From Pascua guehoae (Eukaryota > Basidiomycota > Tremellomycetes > Trichosporonales > Trichosporonaceae), in contig BCJX01000005.1 of NCBI GenBank assembly GCA_001600415.1, positions 295,150 to 359,149 on the forward strand: DNA of 64,000 nt, written 5' to 3'. The translations under genes were made by a program, and so were the position numbers. Below, piece after piece: positions 1-11,295 of this stretch; positions within the stretch are counted from its first letter, which is position 1; each line of letters begins with the position of its first letter. The notes under the pieces were generated by a model, which searched no databases, was not told where the DNA came from, and saw nothing but the letters and a program-made list of their open reading frames with translations.

Positions 1-1974
1 GGAGGGGGTGGATTGCAGGAGAGGCTGGGGGAAGGGGAAAGTTGGGGAGAGCGAGGGGAGGAGTTTGGGAGGAGGAGTTGGGGAGTCGGAGAAGGAGGAG
101 GAGGAGTAGTTGGGGAGTCGGAGGAGAAGGAGGAGGAGTAGGAGTCGGAGGGGGAGGAGGAGTTGGGGAGAGAGTTGGAGAGTTATGTGGGGAGTCGTGT
201 GGGGTGGATATGTGGGGAGGGAGCTGTGGAGAGGGAGCTGTGGGAGGGAACAGTTGAGGGAGCTGTTGGAAGGGAGCTGTGGGGAGCTGTGGGGAGCTGT
301 GGGGAGCTGTGGGGAGCTGTGGGGAGCTGTGGGGAGCTGTGGGGAGCTGTGGGGAGCTGTGGGGAGGGAGCCATGGAGAGGATGAACGTAACGACCGACT
401 CGGAGATCGCAATGAATGACGGGCCATGGGGGAAGAGAGAGCGGCGGGGAAGAGAGCGGCAAGGGAAAGAGAAAGGCAGGAAGGACAGAGGCGGAAGTGG
501 AATAGAAGGTGGTTTGGAGCCTGGGACACCCAAACGTCAACCTGTCCATAGCGAGAGACGTTCCAAGCGCCACCGCGACCGAGAACACAACTCGACATAC
601 AGGAAAATCCCGAATCATGCGCGTGGGCGCAACAGACATGTCCGACCTGGCCATCAGCACCCACCAGCGACACAGCACTGGCACCGAAACACCGTGCGCG
701 CGGCCCGGGGACGTACCGAAACCCATGGCGGCAGACGTAGAGATACTCGAACATGGCGGGTGAGAGTGACGCGTTGGTAAGCCGACGGGAAGAGTATAAT
801 GGACGAGGAAGGACAAGGAAGGAAAGGAAGGAAAGGAATTGTTGGCAGTGTAGATGTGGTGTGGGCGTACGGCAAGATGCGACGACTAGCCGGTGGCCGA
901 CGTCGGTCATGGCCGGAACCCGGAAACCGAGTGGCAGAGCCACGCGACCCGCCCATCCACCCAACTGTGCGACTATGCAACTGCAGCTATGATAATCATG
1001 TTAAATGGCGAGCGAGCAAGTCCCAGTACATGACATCGAGTAGTGGAGGAGAGTGCATGCAACTAGAAGCAATCGTAGCCCTGCATGCTGCACCGACTAT
1101 GCTGACTCTCAAGTCCGTCACACAGCCATACTCTTGCCGCCGCGCCTTCCCCGGCTGGCTGGTTGCCACCATGCGCCCAGCTGTGCCATCCTGGCTGAAT
1201 GACACAGGCACGGCGCAGGTACTGATTCTGAGGGGTAGGTTCTGATCCTGTGGACATGTGAGGAGATTGCTACTGTGGATGGATTGCCACTGGCGTCTCC
1301 CCATCTCCAGCGCACAGATTTGCACGACAGGGGCAGTGGGAGTACTAGGCAGTGGGAGCCAGAGTCCGACGTGGGTCTGCATGCATTCACGCGGCCCTTC
1401 CACTCTCAACTCCACATGAAGCAAAACAGCACTCATCCTCATCAACTGTGTCCAACGCGTGCACACTCCTGCACAGCTGTTCTCTCCATGTCGCGGGTCC
1501 GGGATCACGTCCACACTGACACTCCTCTTACCACAACTCATCCCCACCGTCGACGTCGCCAGAGCGCGCCTTTCCCAACTTGTCATTCCTTCCCACTCGT
1601 CCCCTGGACTCCTCTCCCTCTTCATCATTTTTTGGCCTCATGACCCCCACACCCCCCTTCTTCCCTCACAAATAGCACGTGCCGAATCTCTCTGTAGCCC
1701 ACAGGTAGTGAACCAGACCTCGGCCATCACACTGGTCAGTAACCTCTCTGTAACCCCACTGCGGCACTTCGTTGCACACGACAGCTCGCTGGGCTCGCCG
1801 GTCATGGCGCTTCGGATGGCAAAAGTACATCGTTGAAACACCGGGATCCTTGGTCACCTGCCTCACATGATATCAGTGCATGCTGGGCGACCTGAACGCG
1901 CGCGGTAATCCCAAACGTCGTCGCTCGCTCCCGCATGCTCTGCCCCTAAAATGCAAACGAGACGGCCGAGGCGT
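1..1974. other. Gene-free left end with G-rich repeats
   Basis: No supported gene. Bases 1-400 are extremely purine-rich (GGAGGA-type and GGGGAGCTGT-type repeats) and every open frame there is simple repeat translation. From 400 to 1974 the sequence is mixed, with many short frames lacking splice-consistent continuation or recognisable protein character. The last part, 1640-1974, is the 3' flank of the convergent-side ribosomal protein gene. Confidence 0.6.
271..360. repeat. 10-bp tandem repeat, about 9 copies
   Basis: Eight perfect head-to-tail copies of GGGGAGCTGT at 281-360, preceded by one near-copy at 271-280 and looser variants back to about 215. The period of 10 is not a multiple of 3, so it cycles through all frames and explains the spurious open frames on both strands. 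Confidence 0.95.
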
Positions 1975-2945
1975 CTAGTAGCCGAACTTGGCGAGGGTCT
2001 CGCTGGCGGGGGCCGCGGCGGCGGCCTTGGTGCGGAGCTTGCGGGCGGCCTGCTTGCGCTCAAAGTAAGCCTGGCCCTTGACCTTGCGCTTCTCCTCGAG
2101 ACGGTCGACAACGTCCTTGTAGCCCCATCCGACCTCGTGCGAGAGACGCTTGAGGGTGGCGTACTTGCGGCCAGGCTTGAGGCGGAGGACGCGGAGGGCA
2201 GCGGGGACAACCATCTTCTTCACCTTGTCCTGCGCGGGGGGCACACCCTCAAAGAGCGAGAGGCGGCGGAGGGCGGCGGCACCACGGGCGGTCTTGTGGG
2301 GCACCATGCCGCGGACGGCCTTGTAGAGGATGCGCGAAGGAGCGCGGTGGTGGAAGGGACCAGACTTCCTGGGGTTGACCAGGTGGCGCTCTAGAGGCGG
2401 GGTTAGTACATGTGCACATGGAGTGTATTGTTGGACGCACTGTTGAGGTAGGCGTGGTACTTGAGCTTGTTGCGGAAGAACGAGCCCGAGACGTTGATCT
2501 CCTCGCAGCGGACGACCGAGACCTTCTGGCCCGAAAGGATCTGTTGCGTGGGCAAAACGTAGAGGAATCGAGTAGAACGAGTGCGCGAAGAGTAGGCAGA
2601 ATCGAGACAAGACGGTGGTCAGCACTTGGTCCAACAAAACTTTGTGTAGAGAGATTCTGGGGACACCTCGAACCCTTGGGACAGCCAACGGCGGTTCACG
2701 GGTAGCGTTCGACAGAGTAGCGCCTGCAACGAGACAATGCCTCCCGCCCCCGTACAGCAGCTTCCTCTCCACGCCCTTCCTCTGTCCCTCTTCTCCCGCA
2801 CATCCTCTTGCCATTCCCTCTCCATCTCCAGCTCCCCGGTCGAAGGGTTCGGTATACCCACCTGCTTGGAAAGGATCGAAGCAAGACGGCCAAGGAGGTG
2901 GCCCTTGCCGTCGATCACGATGGGCGTAGACGAGAAGGTCGACAT
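1975..2945 (-). CDS. RPL16: 60S ribosomal protein L16 (uL13 family)
   Basis: Large-subunit ribosomal protein uL13 (yeast L16, mammalian L13a). Three coding exons on the minus strand: 2945-2862, 2540-2441 and 2390-1975, with in-frame GT-AG joins, giving 199 residues, the same length as yeast L16. The N-terminus has the family signature [13 protein letters not shown]; the middle exon carries [12 protein letters not shown] and [14 protein letters not shown]; the last exon has [23 protein letters not shown] and the [10 protein letters not shown]-terminal region. The start is the ATG at 2945, directly after a CTACAG acceptor-like sequence, so a 5' UTR intron is likely. The frame is intact and the assignment is secure. 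Confidence 0.97.
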
Positions 2946-2950
2946 TTCTG

Positions 2951-3164
2951 TAGGGCACAACGCGGGATAGAGACAAGTTCGAGTTCAAGGTCGAGTTCGA
3001 GTTCGAGTTCGCGAGTTCGGAACGGGGCGAGGAGGGAGACGCGCGCAAGACGGATCGAAAACGGGGTAAACGCGAGAGTCGGCAGCAAAGGGGGGGGGGG
3101 GGGGAATCCTGTCAGCACTGTTCACTTGCGCAATGTTGGTGCTCGTCGTCGTCGCCGAACGTAC
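2951..3164 (-). other. Candidate 5' UTR intron of RPL16
   Basis: On the minus strand a GTACGT donor at about 3164 and a CTACAG acceptor ending at about 2951, six bases before the L16 start codon, would bracket a leader intron of roughly 214 nt. It contains a 15-G run (3090-3104 on the plus strand) and GTTCGA-type repeats (2979-3015). No transcript evidence is available, so this is inference from splice motifs only. Confidence 0.45.
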
Positions 3165-6100
3165 TTTTAGGGGGATCCTTGAAGGGTGAGGAGACGGCGA
3201 TACCAACGACCAGACAAATCTAGCGAGCCACCAGCACACGTCCAACCTCCCTCGCAGGCTGCATCCCAGCCCTCCCAGCCTCTCCCCCTCTCCCTCCTGC
3301 CAACCGCCCTCGGGGACGGAACTGAATCTTGGAATGCCACAATTCCACTTTTAGTCATAATGCCGTTTTACCGAAGGGACGGGGCATGGGCCATCGGAGA
3401 TATGAATCGGGTCTTATCGCCGTCACTCACGAAATTGTCCAAATTGCCTCCACCTGTGTCCGCCTGCATGCACCCCCACTGCTCTTGCAGCATGCAGCAA
3501 CGTCAGTCACTAGTCAGTCAGTCGTTGGTGGCCACCCAATTCCCAAAGTCTGCCTTGTATACCAGCACACAAACGCCATGCACGCGCGCCAGCATTTTGA
3601 CAATCGCGCGTCAGGGTTGCGAGCATGCGCATATGCGCATGCGAGTTTGGCCAGCTGATAGTACCAGCGGCCCGCCTCCCGGCTTGTCGATCATACTTGC
3701 TCAATGGCAATGGTGGCACAAGCGCATCCTCCAACATGCACCACGCATCTGCTCGCACTGCTGTGACATCTCTCCATCAACGTGTGTCTCAAGCCTGCAC
3801 TCTTTTCTCAAGATTCCAACAACATATCCACGTGTGCCGACCATTTGTCTGCAACCTTTCACTTCCGTCTCTTTGCATTACGTATTCAGCCCTTCACCTT
3901 TCACCGAGACGCTTGGGAGACCATTTTCGTCGGCCAAACCGTCTCACTCTTGGCAGAATCGCGGTACGCTGGTTGGTGCCGTAACTGACAAGCGGGTAGA
4001 TTGTGGCTGCTTGTCGTCGTCGCACGGCGTTTGGGTGCCGGCGAGCGGGATGGGACCCGAAAGACATCCGCTAATCCGCTAACGTATCCACGCAACCGCC
4101 GAACTGCCACTTGCTACAACTACACTGTACACCTGACACTGGCGGACAACCTTGTTAGGCGGAACAGTCGTGGCTGGCAGCTGACGGATGTGCCTCGGGA
4201 CCAGTAGCCGACTCTGCTCCTGCTGTCAAACGTCTCTGGGTAAAGGTCACGATCCCGCCTGGCGGATGGACAGGACGACTTTTGGCAGGAAGCTCGTCTG
4301 GAGAGCTAGAGTAGAGTCGGATACGTTGGTTGCAGTGGTGGGGCAGGGGGAAGCGACCGAGCAACAAAGTATAGTTCACGTAAGGTTTGAGTTATGATGA
4401 GATGAGTCAACTGCAACCTTCCCAAACTCAACCACAGGTAATGGGCGAGACTCTTTCGGATGCAGAAACAACCTCCACCCGCGGCGCGGCAAGCTGCCTT
4501 GTGCGGTGACGCTTGCAGCCTGGCTGGCGAGTTGAGACTGGAAATCTGGCAAGGCACCGACAATGGCAGCTAGACAAATTCACACGGAATGCCCTTGGCT
4601 GTTTATGTATTCGCCTTGTTCGAGCTGGACTGCGAACGTGGCGTTGAATGTACGTGTCGGCCGGGCGCGTTGCCAGCATGCCAGATAATGGGAAGGTGCC
4701 ATGTTCTTTGCATTTGCTCGAGGAACATATGGCCGAGAAATTATTCAGACGACGCGCGCAACGTTAAACTGCGGGCTGCCCTGAAATGTCAGGGACGATA
4801 TGGGAGACAAAGTAAAACGGGCTGTAAAACAAACCAGAGCAGTCTCTGTCTCCGATGCAAAAGAGGCACCTACCTGCGTACCGTACTCTGCTTTGTCCCT
4901 GTTGGCCCCGGGCCCCCCCTGGGCCCTGTGCCGCACTGCGGACGGGAAGCCAAAAGAACCGGCGGTACCCACCGACAGACTACTGCGGCTAGTGCAAGAC
5001 GAGGTAGGAAGAGACTGGGGACTATTGGGCACAGACCAAGGCTGCGAGCTACGGTGCAACTCACTTGTGTACCGCACTGGAGGCTCAAAAATGGCGTCTG
5101 CCCTTTTCCGTAGTGCCTTGGCGTCTTCCCTTAGTCTCCATCCACATTTTTCTTTGTAAAATGCCCCGCTCCCCTCACCCTCCTGCTGCTGTCTCGCGAT
5201 CCGACCTGACCTGACCTGGCCTGAGGTTACTGAATGTGCTGCGCATTCAACCTTCCCTAGAGTTACGTGTCGGAAACGACATGAGAACACAGGTACAGAA
5301 AGACCTACCTTTAGATGTGGGGGGGCGCGCCCCGTGCCAATCAGGGTCTGATTCATATCCATCAATCACCATCCACCCACGCACCACAGCACGCAGCGCA
5401 GAGCACATACCGCGTACCCACCCCCACTGCTGTACCACTCTGTGACCCACAACTCTTACTCTCCAACACGATCCTTCTCCTAGTCTGTTCAGTCACCTCG
5501 CATCACCTCTTGGCTACCCACCTCTCTCCTGCGCGCTCTGATCATCTTCAACCGGGCGAACGATTCCTCGGATTGTATTGTACCTCCGCTAGTGTACGAC
5601 CATCTTTGACGCTACACGAACAATTCGCAGCTACTCGCTGCTCTCTCGACCTGGACCCGACAATAGTCGCATTCTGGACGCCCGCCGGTCGCTCTCTCTC
5701 TTTACGCCAAACTGGCGCCACGCCAAGCCCCCTATTCCTCGACCGACCTTTTTTGCATTTTACCCACAACTCGACCTCACCCTGGTTTGTGCATCCTGGA
5801 ACAGCCTGCGCCTGCGCCACCAGGTTTCGAGACAACCCGCAGTACTGCACCACCAGCTGTGACGTGAGCTTTTGCACCTGGGCGGCCACCCCGTACTCCC
5901 GACACCCGTGCGCGACCCGAAGCCCTGCACGCGCCGCGATCCCCTGCGTCGTATCCCTCGTGTCTTGCCCCCAACGCGCCCAGTGGCCAGTGGCCGACTC
6001 CAGTATCGCGCACGCATTGATCTCTTTGCTTGGTCTACACTGCTGCTCTAGCTGCGACTTGGCAAACACCACCATCATCACCACCATCAGGCTACCACTA

Positions 6101-6714
6101 CTGGCCACTTGTTTATCGTCTACCAGTCAAAGAGGTCAACAACCAAAAGTCTGACCTTCAACCATCTCCCATTCTTTTTTTTTTCTTTGATCTTGTCGCC
6201 CCCAAATCCATCTTCGACACCCCACCCTCCGCTCGCCCCGACCCATTCGCACCCCGCCTACCGCCTCGACACGGTCACCCAGACGGCACTCGGTGGCGCC
6301 AGATTCTTGTTACTCCCCACCCTGCCGCGCAGCACTTTGGCTCGCGACCCTCGACCACAGCGAAGCACATTCGTTCCCCGTTCTGGTTCACACCGTCGCT
6401 GTTGCTTGTTTTCCCCCCTCTCAACTTATCGCACCCCGACACACGCGTAAACAGTCGCTTGTCACCCCCGTCCCACTCGCCTCACCGATCAGCCCTCCCA
6501 CACTGGCTGGGAGTAAACGCACACTCGATAAAAGCACACGTGCTGCGCATTGTTGTGAAACGTTTGTGAATCGTGTTCCGCAGTCCGGCGAGACACACAC
6601 CTACCTATCCCATCCGGCGCGCACATTGCTCCCACGACTATCCGACCCATACCGCAGGACGACTGTCGCGTTCCGCACCATCACCCCAACCTCCCTCCCA
6701 ACGTCGCCACCTAC
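3165..6714. other. Gene-free 3.5 kb with pyrimidine-rich leader
   Basis: I found no supported gene on either strand. Bases 3165-5300 are mixed sequence with many short frames of no protein character. From about 5370 to 6714 the plus strand becomes strongly CT-rich, with poly-T near 6177-6186, typical of a fungal promoter and long 5' leader feeding the transporter gene that starts at 6715. Short upstream ATGs exist in the leader, but none shows coding character. Confidence 0.5.
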
Positions 6715-8910
6715 ATGTCCGCTTCTGCGGCCTTGTCGTCCCAAAGCTCACAGAGCACCTCGACGTCCCCTCCCGAGAGCCCCGAACTCCTCACCCCCGT
6801 GCAGGTCACACCCCAGACGCTCGCAATGACGGGCCTGTCGAGCGACAACAGTGATGTCGCCCATGCCCCTTCACTAGGCGAAGCAGGTGCGCCCTTGACA
6901 CCTTCGCTTGGCCTCACTTTCCCGCCACCACCACCGCACAGCAGCGGCAAGAGCAAGGCTGTACCTGCCACCATTGACCTGTCCGACTCGCCGACCGCGG
7001 ATGCCGCTTCTCCCCTCCCCAACGGCCTCGCCTCGCCCCTCATCTCCTCTCCCGATCCGCAATATGTGGGGAAGCGGCCCGACGACGCTGGTGCCTTTCC
7101 CAGCTCCTCACTTGCGCCTGCGCCGGCAGGTGCGCGCGAAAGAGGGACAGGAGCAGCCCGCCCTCATGTCAACACGGGCTTCATTGAGGGCACACCAACA
7201 CCACCTCTCACATCGTCGCCAAGCTCGTACACCACCACACCCTTTGACAGCAAAAAGGAGCTGCCTACAGAATCGCCGTACGACTCGCCATACGGCCAAC
7301 CAAGAAAGTACCAACTATCGGGCGCGCCCAACGGCACGGCAGCGACCGCGTACGCTCAAGGATCTGCAGCGCCGCACTGGACGGATTCCACGCCCTTCTG
7401 GCTGTTCATGTACTTTTTCTTCAACCTCGGACTAACCCTCTTCAACAAGGTGGTGCTCGTGTCCTTTCCTTTCCCCTACGTGAGTCACCGGAGGTTGGGC
7501 GGGTTGTAACAGGGGGCGGAGCGAGGTGAAGGGCGGCAAGAACCGACAGTGAACGGAGCGGTGAGCCTGAGGGAGCGGCTGGGCTAGTTGGTGTGGTCCT
7601 GAGAGACGCGACTGCTCTCTGGCTGGAAATGGACTCCAGGAGGAGGAGATCGAGTCGTATACAAACACTTTTCTGGTTCTTCGGGACCTACAATCCGACC
7701 CCTGGTTGGTGGCTACAGTCTGAACCTCGGAGGCTACAGCCTGACCCCTGCTTGGTGGCTACAGTCTGACCCCCGCTTGGTGTGTTTCCATGCTAACACT
7801 TGACCAGACTCTCACAGGACTGCACGCTCTGTCCGGCTGTGCCGGCACGTACATTGCGCTGGAACGAGGGTCGTTTGTACCCGCCCGCTTGACCCAAAAG
7901 GAAAACCTCATCCTCGGTGCCTTTTCGGTGCTGTACACGATCAACATTGCGGTCAGCAACATCTCTCTGCAGCTCGTGACAGTTCCTGTGAGTCGGGATG
8001 GGGGCTACACGTGTTCGAGCGGCCGCTGACGTCCACCAGTTCCACCAGGTCGTGCGTGCCGCAACGCCACTGTTCACCATGTTTATCGCTGCGGGCTTCT
8101 TGCGACAACGATTCAGCGGAATGAAGCTCGTTAGCTTGCTACCCGTCGTCGCTGGTGTTGGATTCGCGACATATGGCGACTATGACTTTACTGCGTGGGG
8201 TCTGATCTTGACCCTCCTCGGCACGTTCCTCGCCGCGCTCAAGACGGTTGTCACCAATGTGATCCAGACTGGCGGCGGTGGGCGGCTCAAGCTTGTGAGT
8301 GTGGGAGTTTGGGTTAGGGCCAAACGAGGCGAATGACCGCGTTGTCCGGCGCTATCAGCTCGTTCGTGTACGGCTCGTCGAGCGACAAGGAGTAGTCGAC
8401 CGTGACGGGATGGTCCACTTTCTGCACTTTTCTGGAAACTGACCACCGCAGCACCCGCTCGACCTCCTCATGCGCATGTCGCCGCTTGCTTTTGTCCAAT
8501 GCGTCGCCTACGGCTGGTACACGGGCGAGTTGGAACGCGTCCGCCGCTACGGTGCTACGCAGATGACACGCACCAAGGCTGTCGCGCTGCTTATCAATGG
8601 CATCATTGCGTGCGGCCTGAACATTGTGTCGTTTACTGCCAACAAAAAGGCCGGCGCTTTGACAATGACCGTCTCCGCAAAGTGAGTCGGCGCTTCCCTG
8701 TCGTGTCTGAATTCTCAACTAACACCTCGCAGCTGCAAGCAGGTGCTCACGATTGCGTTAGCCGTCTTCCTCTTCAATCTCCACATCACCCCAACCAACG
8801 GCATCGGCATCTTCCTCACCCTCACCGGCGGCGCGTGGTACGCGTACGTCGAGTTCCAGGAGAGGGGCAAGAAGCGCCTTCCACCAGCACGGCTCGTCGA
8901 AAAGGCATAA
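6715..8910 (+). CDS. Triose-phosphate/nucleotide-sugar-type transporter (TPT/DUF250 family)
   Basis: Predicted multi-pass membrane transporter of the drug/metabolite superfamily, probably in Golgi or ER. Substrate cannot be told from sequence. Five exons: 6715-7479, 7808-7987, 8040-8294, 8452-8681 and 8733-8910, all with GTGAGT donors and frame-preserving acceptors, giving 535 residues. About 220 N-terminal residues are Ser/Pro/Thr-rich and likely cytosolic. The membrane domain begins with WLFMYFFFNLGLTLFNKVVL, the family's conserved K-near-helix-1 signature, followed by NIAVSNISLQLVTVPFHQVV and repeated hydrophobic helices. It ends with a basic tail after EFQERGKK. Intron 1 is long (328 nt) and carries a minisatellite. 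Family assignment is strong; the long N-terminal extension and exact start are less certain. Confidence 0.85.
7694..7785 (+). repeat. Imperfect ~25-bp minisatellite in transporter intron 1
   Basis: Repeated blocks resembling GACCCCTGCTTGGTGGCTAC followed by AGTCT recur at about 7697, 7743 and 7768 (last copy partial), with a diverged 21-bp block between the first two. It lies wholly inside intron 1 of the transporter gene. Confidence 0.75.
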
Positions 8911-10029
8911 ATCGACCCGCAGCATGCGTAAACACTTTGCCAGCCATCAGGACATGGACAAGCGCCACGTCTGACCCACTCCCATCACCATGCAACAGGT
9001 GTGCATATTTTATTCCGCCCCATTGTTTATCCCCCATTGTCACCTCACGTCACTGCCATTGTTAGAAGGGTATGCATTCATCACATCATTAGGGGCGACG
9101 CTGGAAACAGTTGAGAAGGGACGTTATCGTCTTGGCGCAAAGGATTTCAAGAGAGCAGGAGTTGGGTGTTGTAATGGAGAGAGCCCTGTGGCAACTCCAC
9201 CCCGCGGCGCGCCGAGCCCTCGTAAGGGTCTCTGTTCTTCGTTCCTCTATCCTCTAAATGTCAACAACAGGGGGTACGAGATAAAACCACTGTGGGTACC
9301 TGATAACAATGCCAGATGGCACTTGGGTGGCCGAGGAGACGATCGCTGCTTGCCGTCACGACGAGGTCAGGACAAACATGCGCGGATGGACACCAAGCTC
9401 CTCTGAGCGCCGGGGCGCCATGCAGAGGAGTGGTTTTGATCAGATCCTCTGCAAGGAATCAATGATATCACGAAGACGCTCGAGACAAGCCATGAAACTT
9501 TGTGGTTTCTACATGGTCACTGGGCGGGGAACTGGAGGACAGGGCGTTGATGTGTGTGTTGGGAGGGGGGGGGGACCAGACGACACAAGCACCGGCACGT
9601 GTTCCAGACGCGGGTTGGTGGAGCGGTGGACAGGGATGCACAGGTTCGCGGGTTGGCTGCGGCTTTCAGAGGACGTGGATCGCGCTGATTCTGCTCTAGC
9701 ACCGTACAAAGTTTTCTTTTATTGCACGGTGAATAAGGCTGGTGGAGAAAATCGAGCAGGGGCAATGATGGGCCGACATGGCAGTCGCTATGGCGGCGAG
9801 ATGGTAGTGAATAGGCAGGTGGCAGGTGGCACTTTGGCATGTGGCGCCTCACTTGGCAACATGCCCGCAACAGGCTGCCGAGCTGCTTTCAGCCTTCGGG
9901 TGAAGTCCGACGCGATCCGACGGCAAGTGTACAGTCGCACAAGTGTGTTTGTGCTTTGGGTACCACGCACACTGGTCTGCGGGACATGCGCGATTAATGC
10001 CGCACGCGCCGTCCGAGGGCGTACGATTA

Positions 10030-10075
10030 GCACATCAGCACATCAGCACATCCCCACATCAGCACATCAGCACCA
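10030..10075. repeat. CACATCAG short tandem repeat
   Basis: Five to six copies of an 8-9 bp unit CACATCAG(C) with one interrupting variant, about 450 bp upstream of the gene at 10522. No known function. Confidence 0.8.
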
Positions 10076-10401
10076 CGGACAGCGGACAAGGTCAATCTCA
10101 TCAGCATCGATCGCATGATCGAGGAGGCTGGGGATGCAAACATGTCCCCTCTATGAGCAGAATCAGCACAAACACAACCTTGGACGCGTCTCTCTTGCTC
10201 CTTTGTTCACCACTCCCATCACTCGCCCTCGTCAACCACCACCCTCAACCACCCTCAACCACCACTCATCCGCCAGCCATCCGCCACTCATCGGCCGCTG
10301 CTCCTCCTCGTCCACACAACCTCCACGCTCTTCTCTTTTCCTCCCCCAGCGCTCTTCTCTTTTCCTCGCCCAACGCTTTCTCTTTTCCTCGCCTCGCCCA
10401 G

Positions 10402-10462
10402 CACTCGCCTCGCCCAACACTCGCCTCGCCCAACACTCGCCTCGCCCAACACTCGACTCGCC
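10402..10462 (+). repeat. 16-bp tandem repeat in promoter/leader
   Basis: Three exact copies of CACTCGCCTCGCCCAA followed by a partial fourth copy with one change, ending about 60 bp before the start codon at 10522. It follows two copies of a CTCTTTTCCTC-rich block. This position would place it in the 5' leader or core promoter. Confidence 0.85.
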
Positions 10463-10521
10463 TACTCAACGTCCGTCCCACACCCTACCAGTAGCAAAAC
10501 AGCGCAGCTAACGTACGTAGC

Positions 10522-11295
10522 ATGTCCCCCAACCCCACGGTCATCACGGGCACGATCGACGACGTCCGCGCGTTCCTCCACGCCGTCCAAGACATCAAGT
10601 CGTTCCCCGCGACCGCCCGTGTCCTCGCCGCCCTCGACCTCGACGCCTGCAAGGCCAGCCCCGAGGCTGTCAACATTCTCACCCCTGTTCTGCTTGAGCA
10701 CCCCATTGTCGCGTGGGACGACATTACCATCACCACCTGGACCGACATTGAGGACAACATTGCGCGTCTCGAAGAGCAGCGGCGGCTGTTTGTCACCATG
10801 CTCACGATTGCAACCAAGATTGAGGGCGCCATTGCGGCTGGCGGTCCGATCCACTTTACCATGGGCGAGCCCGAGCCGCACGAGATTTCTCTCTGGTCTC
10901 CGCCCCAGCCTGTATGTTGTGTGCATGGATGGGAGCTGACGCTAGTCCAACAACATCAAGGGTCCCACCCTCGTGAGGATGTCGGGCGAAGCTGTTCGGG
11001 CTTGGTGGAAGACGAGCGACTCGTACGACTTCGAGGAGTACAACGCCAAGGTCGACTCGCCGACCAACGAAGCGGCTACGGGCACAAACGACGACGTGCG
11101 CAGCGTGAGCTCCCCGTGGTTCAAAACAAAGCTAACTGCAAGGGCGTTGATGGCCACCGCCAGAACACAGCGACCGAGACCAGCGACGACGTCAACGCAG
11201 ACAATGCCCCGGGGTCGTCTCGTCTCCCGAAGAAGAAGAACTCCAAGTCGGCCAAGAAGCGTGCCAAGAACAAGAAGCGTGTCAAGTCCAACTAG
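10522..11295 (+). CDS. Uncharacterised protein with lysine-rich C-terminus
   Basis: I do not recognise this family. Three exons, 10522-10911, 10946-11104 and 11143-11295, joined through short introns (34 and 38 nt) with GCTGAC/GCTAAC branch sites directly before the acceptors, giving 233 residues. The N-terminal half reads like a compact alpha-helical domain (VRAFLHAVQDIKSFPATARV, then IEDNIARLEEQRRLF). The middle has KGPTLVRMSGEAVRAWWKTS. The last 25 residues are a basic run (KKKNSKSAKKRAKNKKRVK), a plausible nuclear or nucleolar targeting signal. It is presumably nuclear or RNA-associated, but that is inference from charge only. Confidence 0.7.
   Translation: MSPNPTVITGTIDDVRAFLHAVQDIKSFPATARVLAALDLDACKASPEAVNILTPVLLEHPIVAWDDITITTWTDIEDNIARLEEQRRLFVTMLTIATKIEGAIAAGGPIHFTMGEPEPHEISLWSPPQPVCCVHGWELTLVQQHQGSHPREDVGRSCSGLVEDERLVRLRGVQRQGRLADQRSGYGHKRRRAQRELPVVQNKANCKGVDGHRQNTATETSDDVNADNAPGSSRLPKKKNSKSAKKRAKNKKRVKSN

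Larger units (their letters stand above)
8911..10521. other. Intergenic region and repeat-rich promoter
   Basis: No supported gene. 8911-9300 is the transporter 3' flank. 9300-10020 contains unconvincing open frames and a G-run near 9567-9574. From 10180 to 10500 the plus strand is CT-rich with two short tandem repeats (10030-10075 and 10402-10462), consistent with the promoter and leader of the gene starting at 10522. Confidence 0.55.

Noticed and set aside
183..533. Open frames over the 10-bp repeat
   Set aside because: Pure repeat translation in all frames, no start context or splice partners.
4745..5365. 206-codon minus-strand frame
   Set aside because: Random composition, no conserved motif, no promoter-like upstream sequence.
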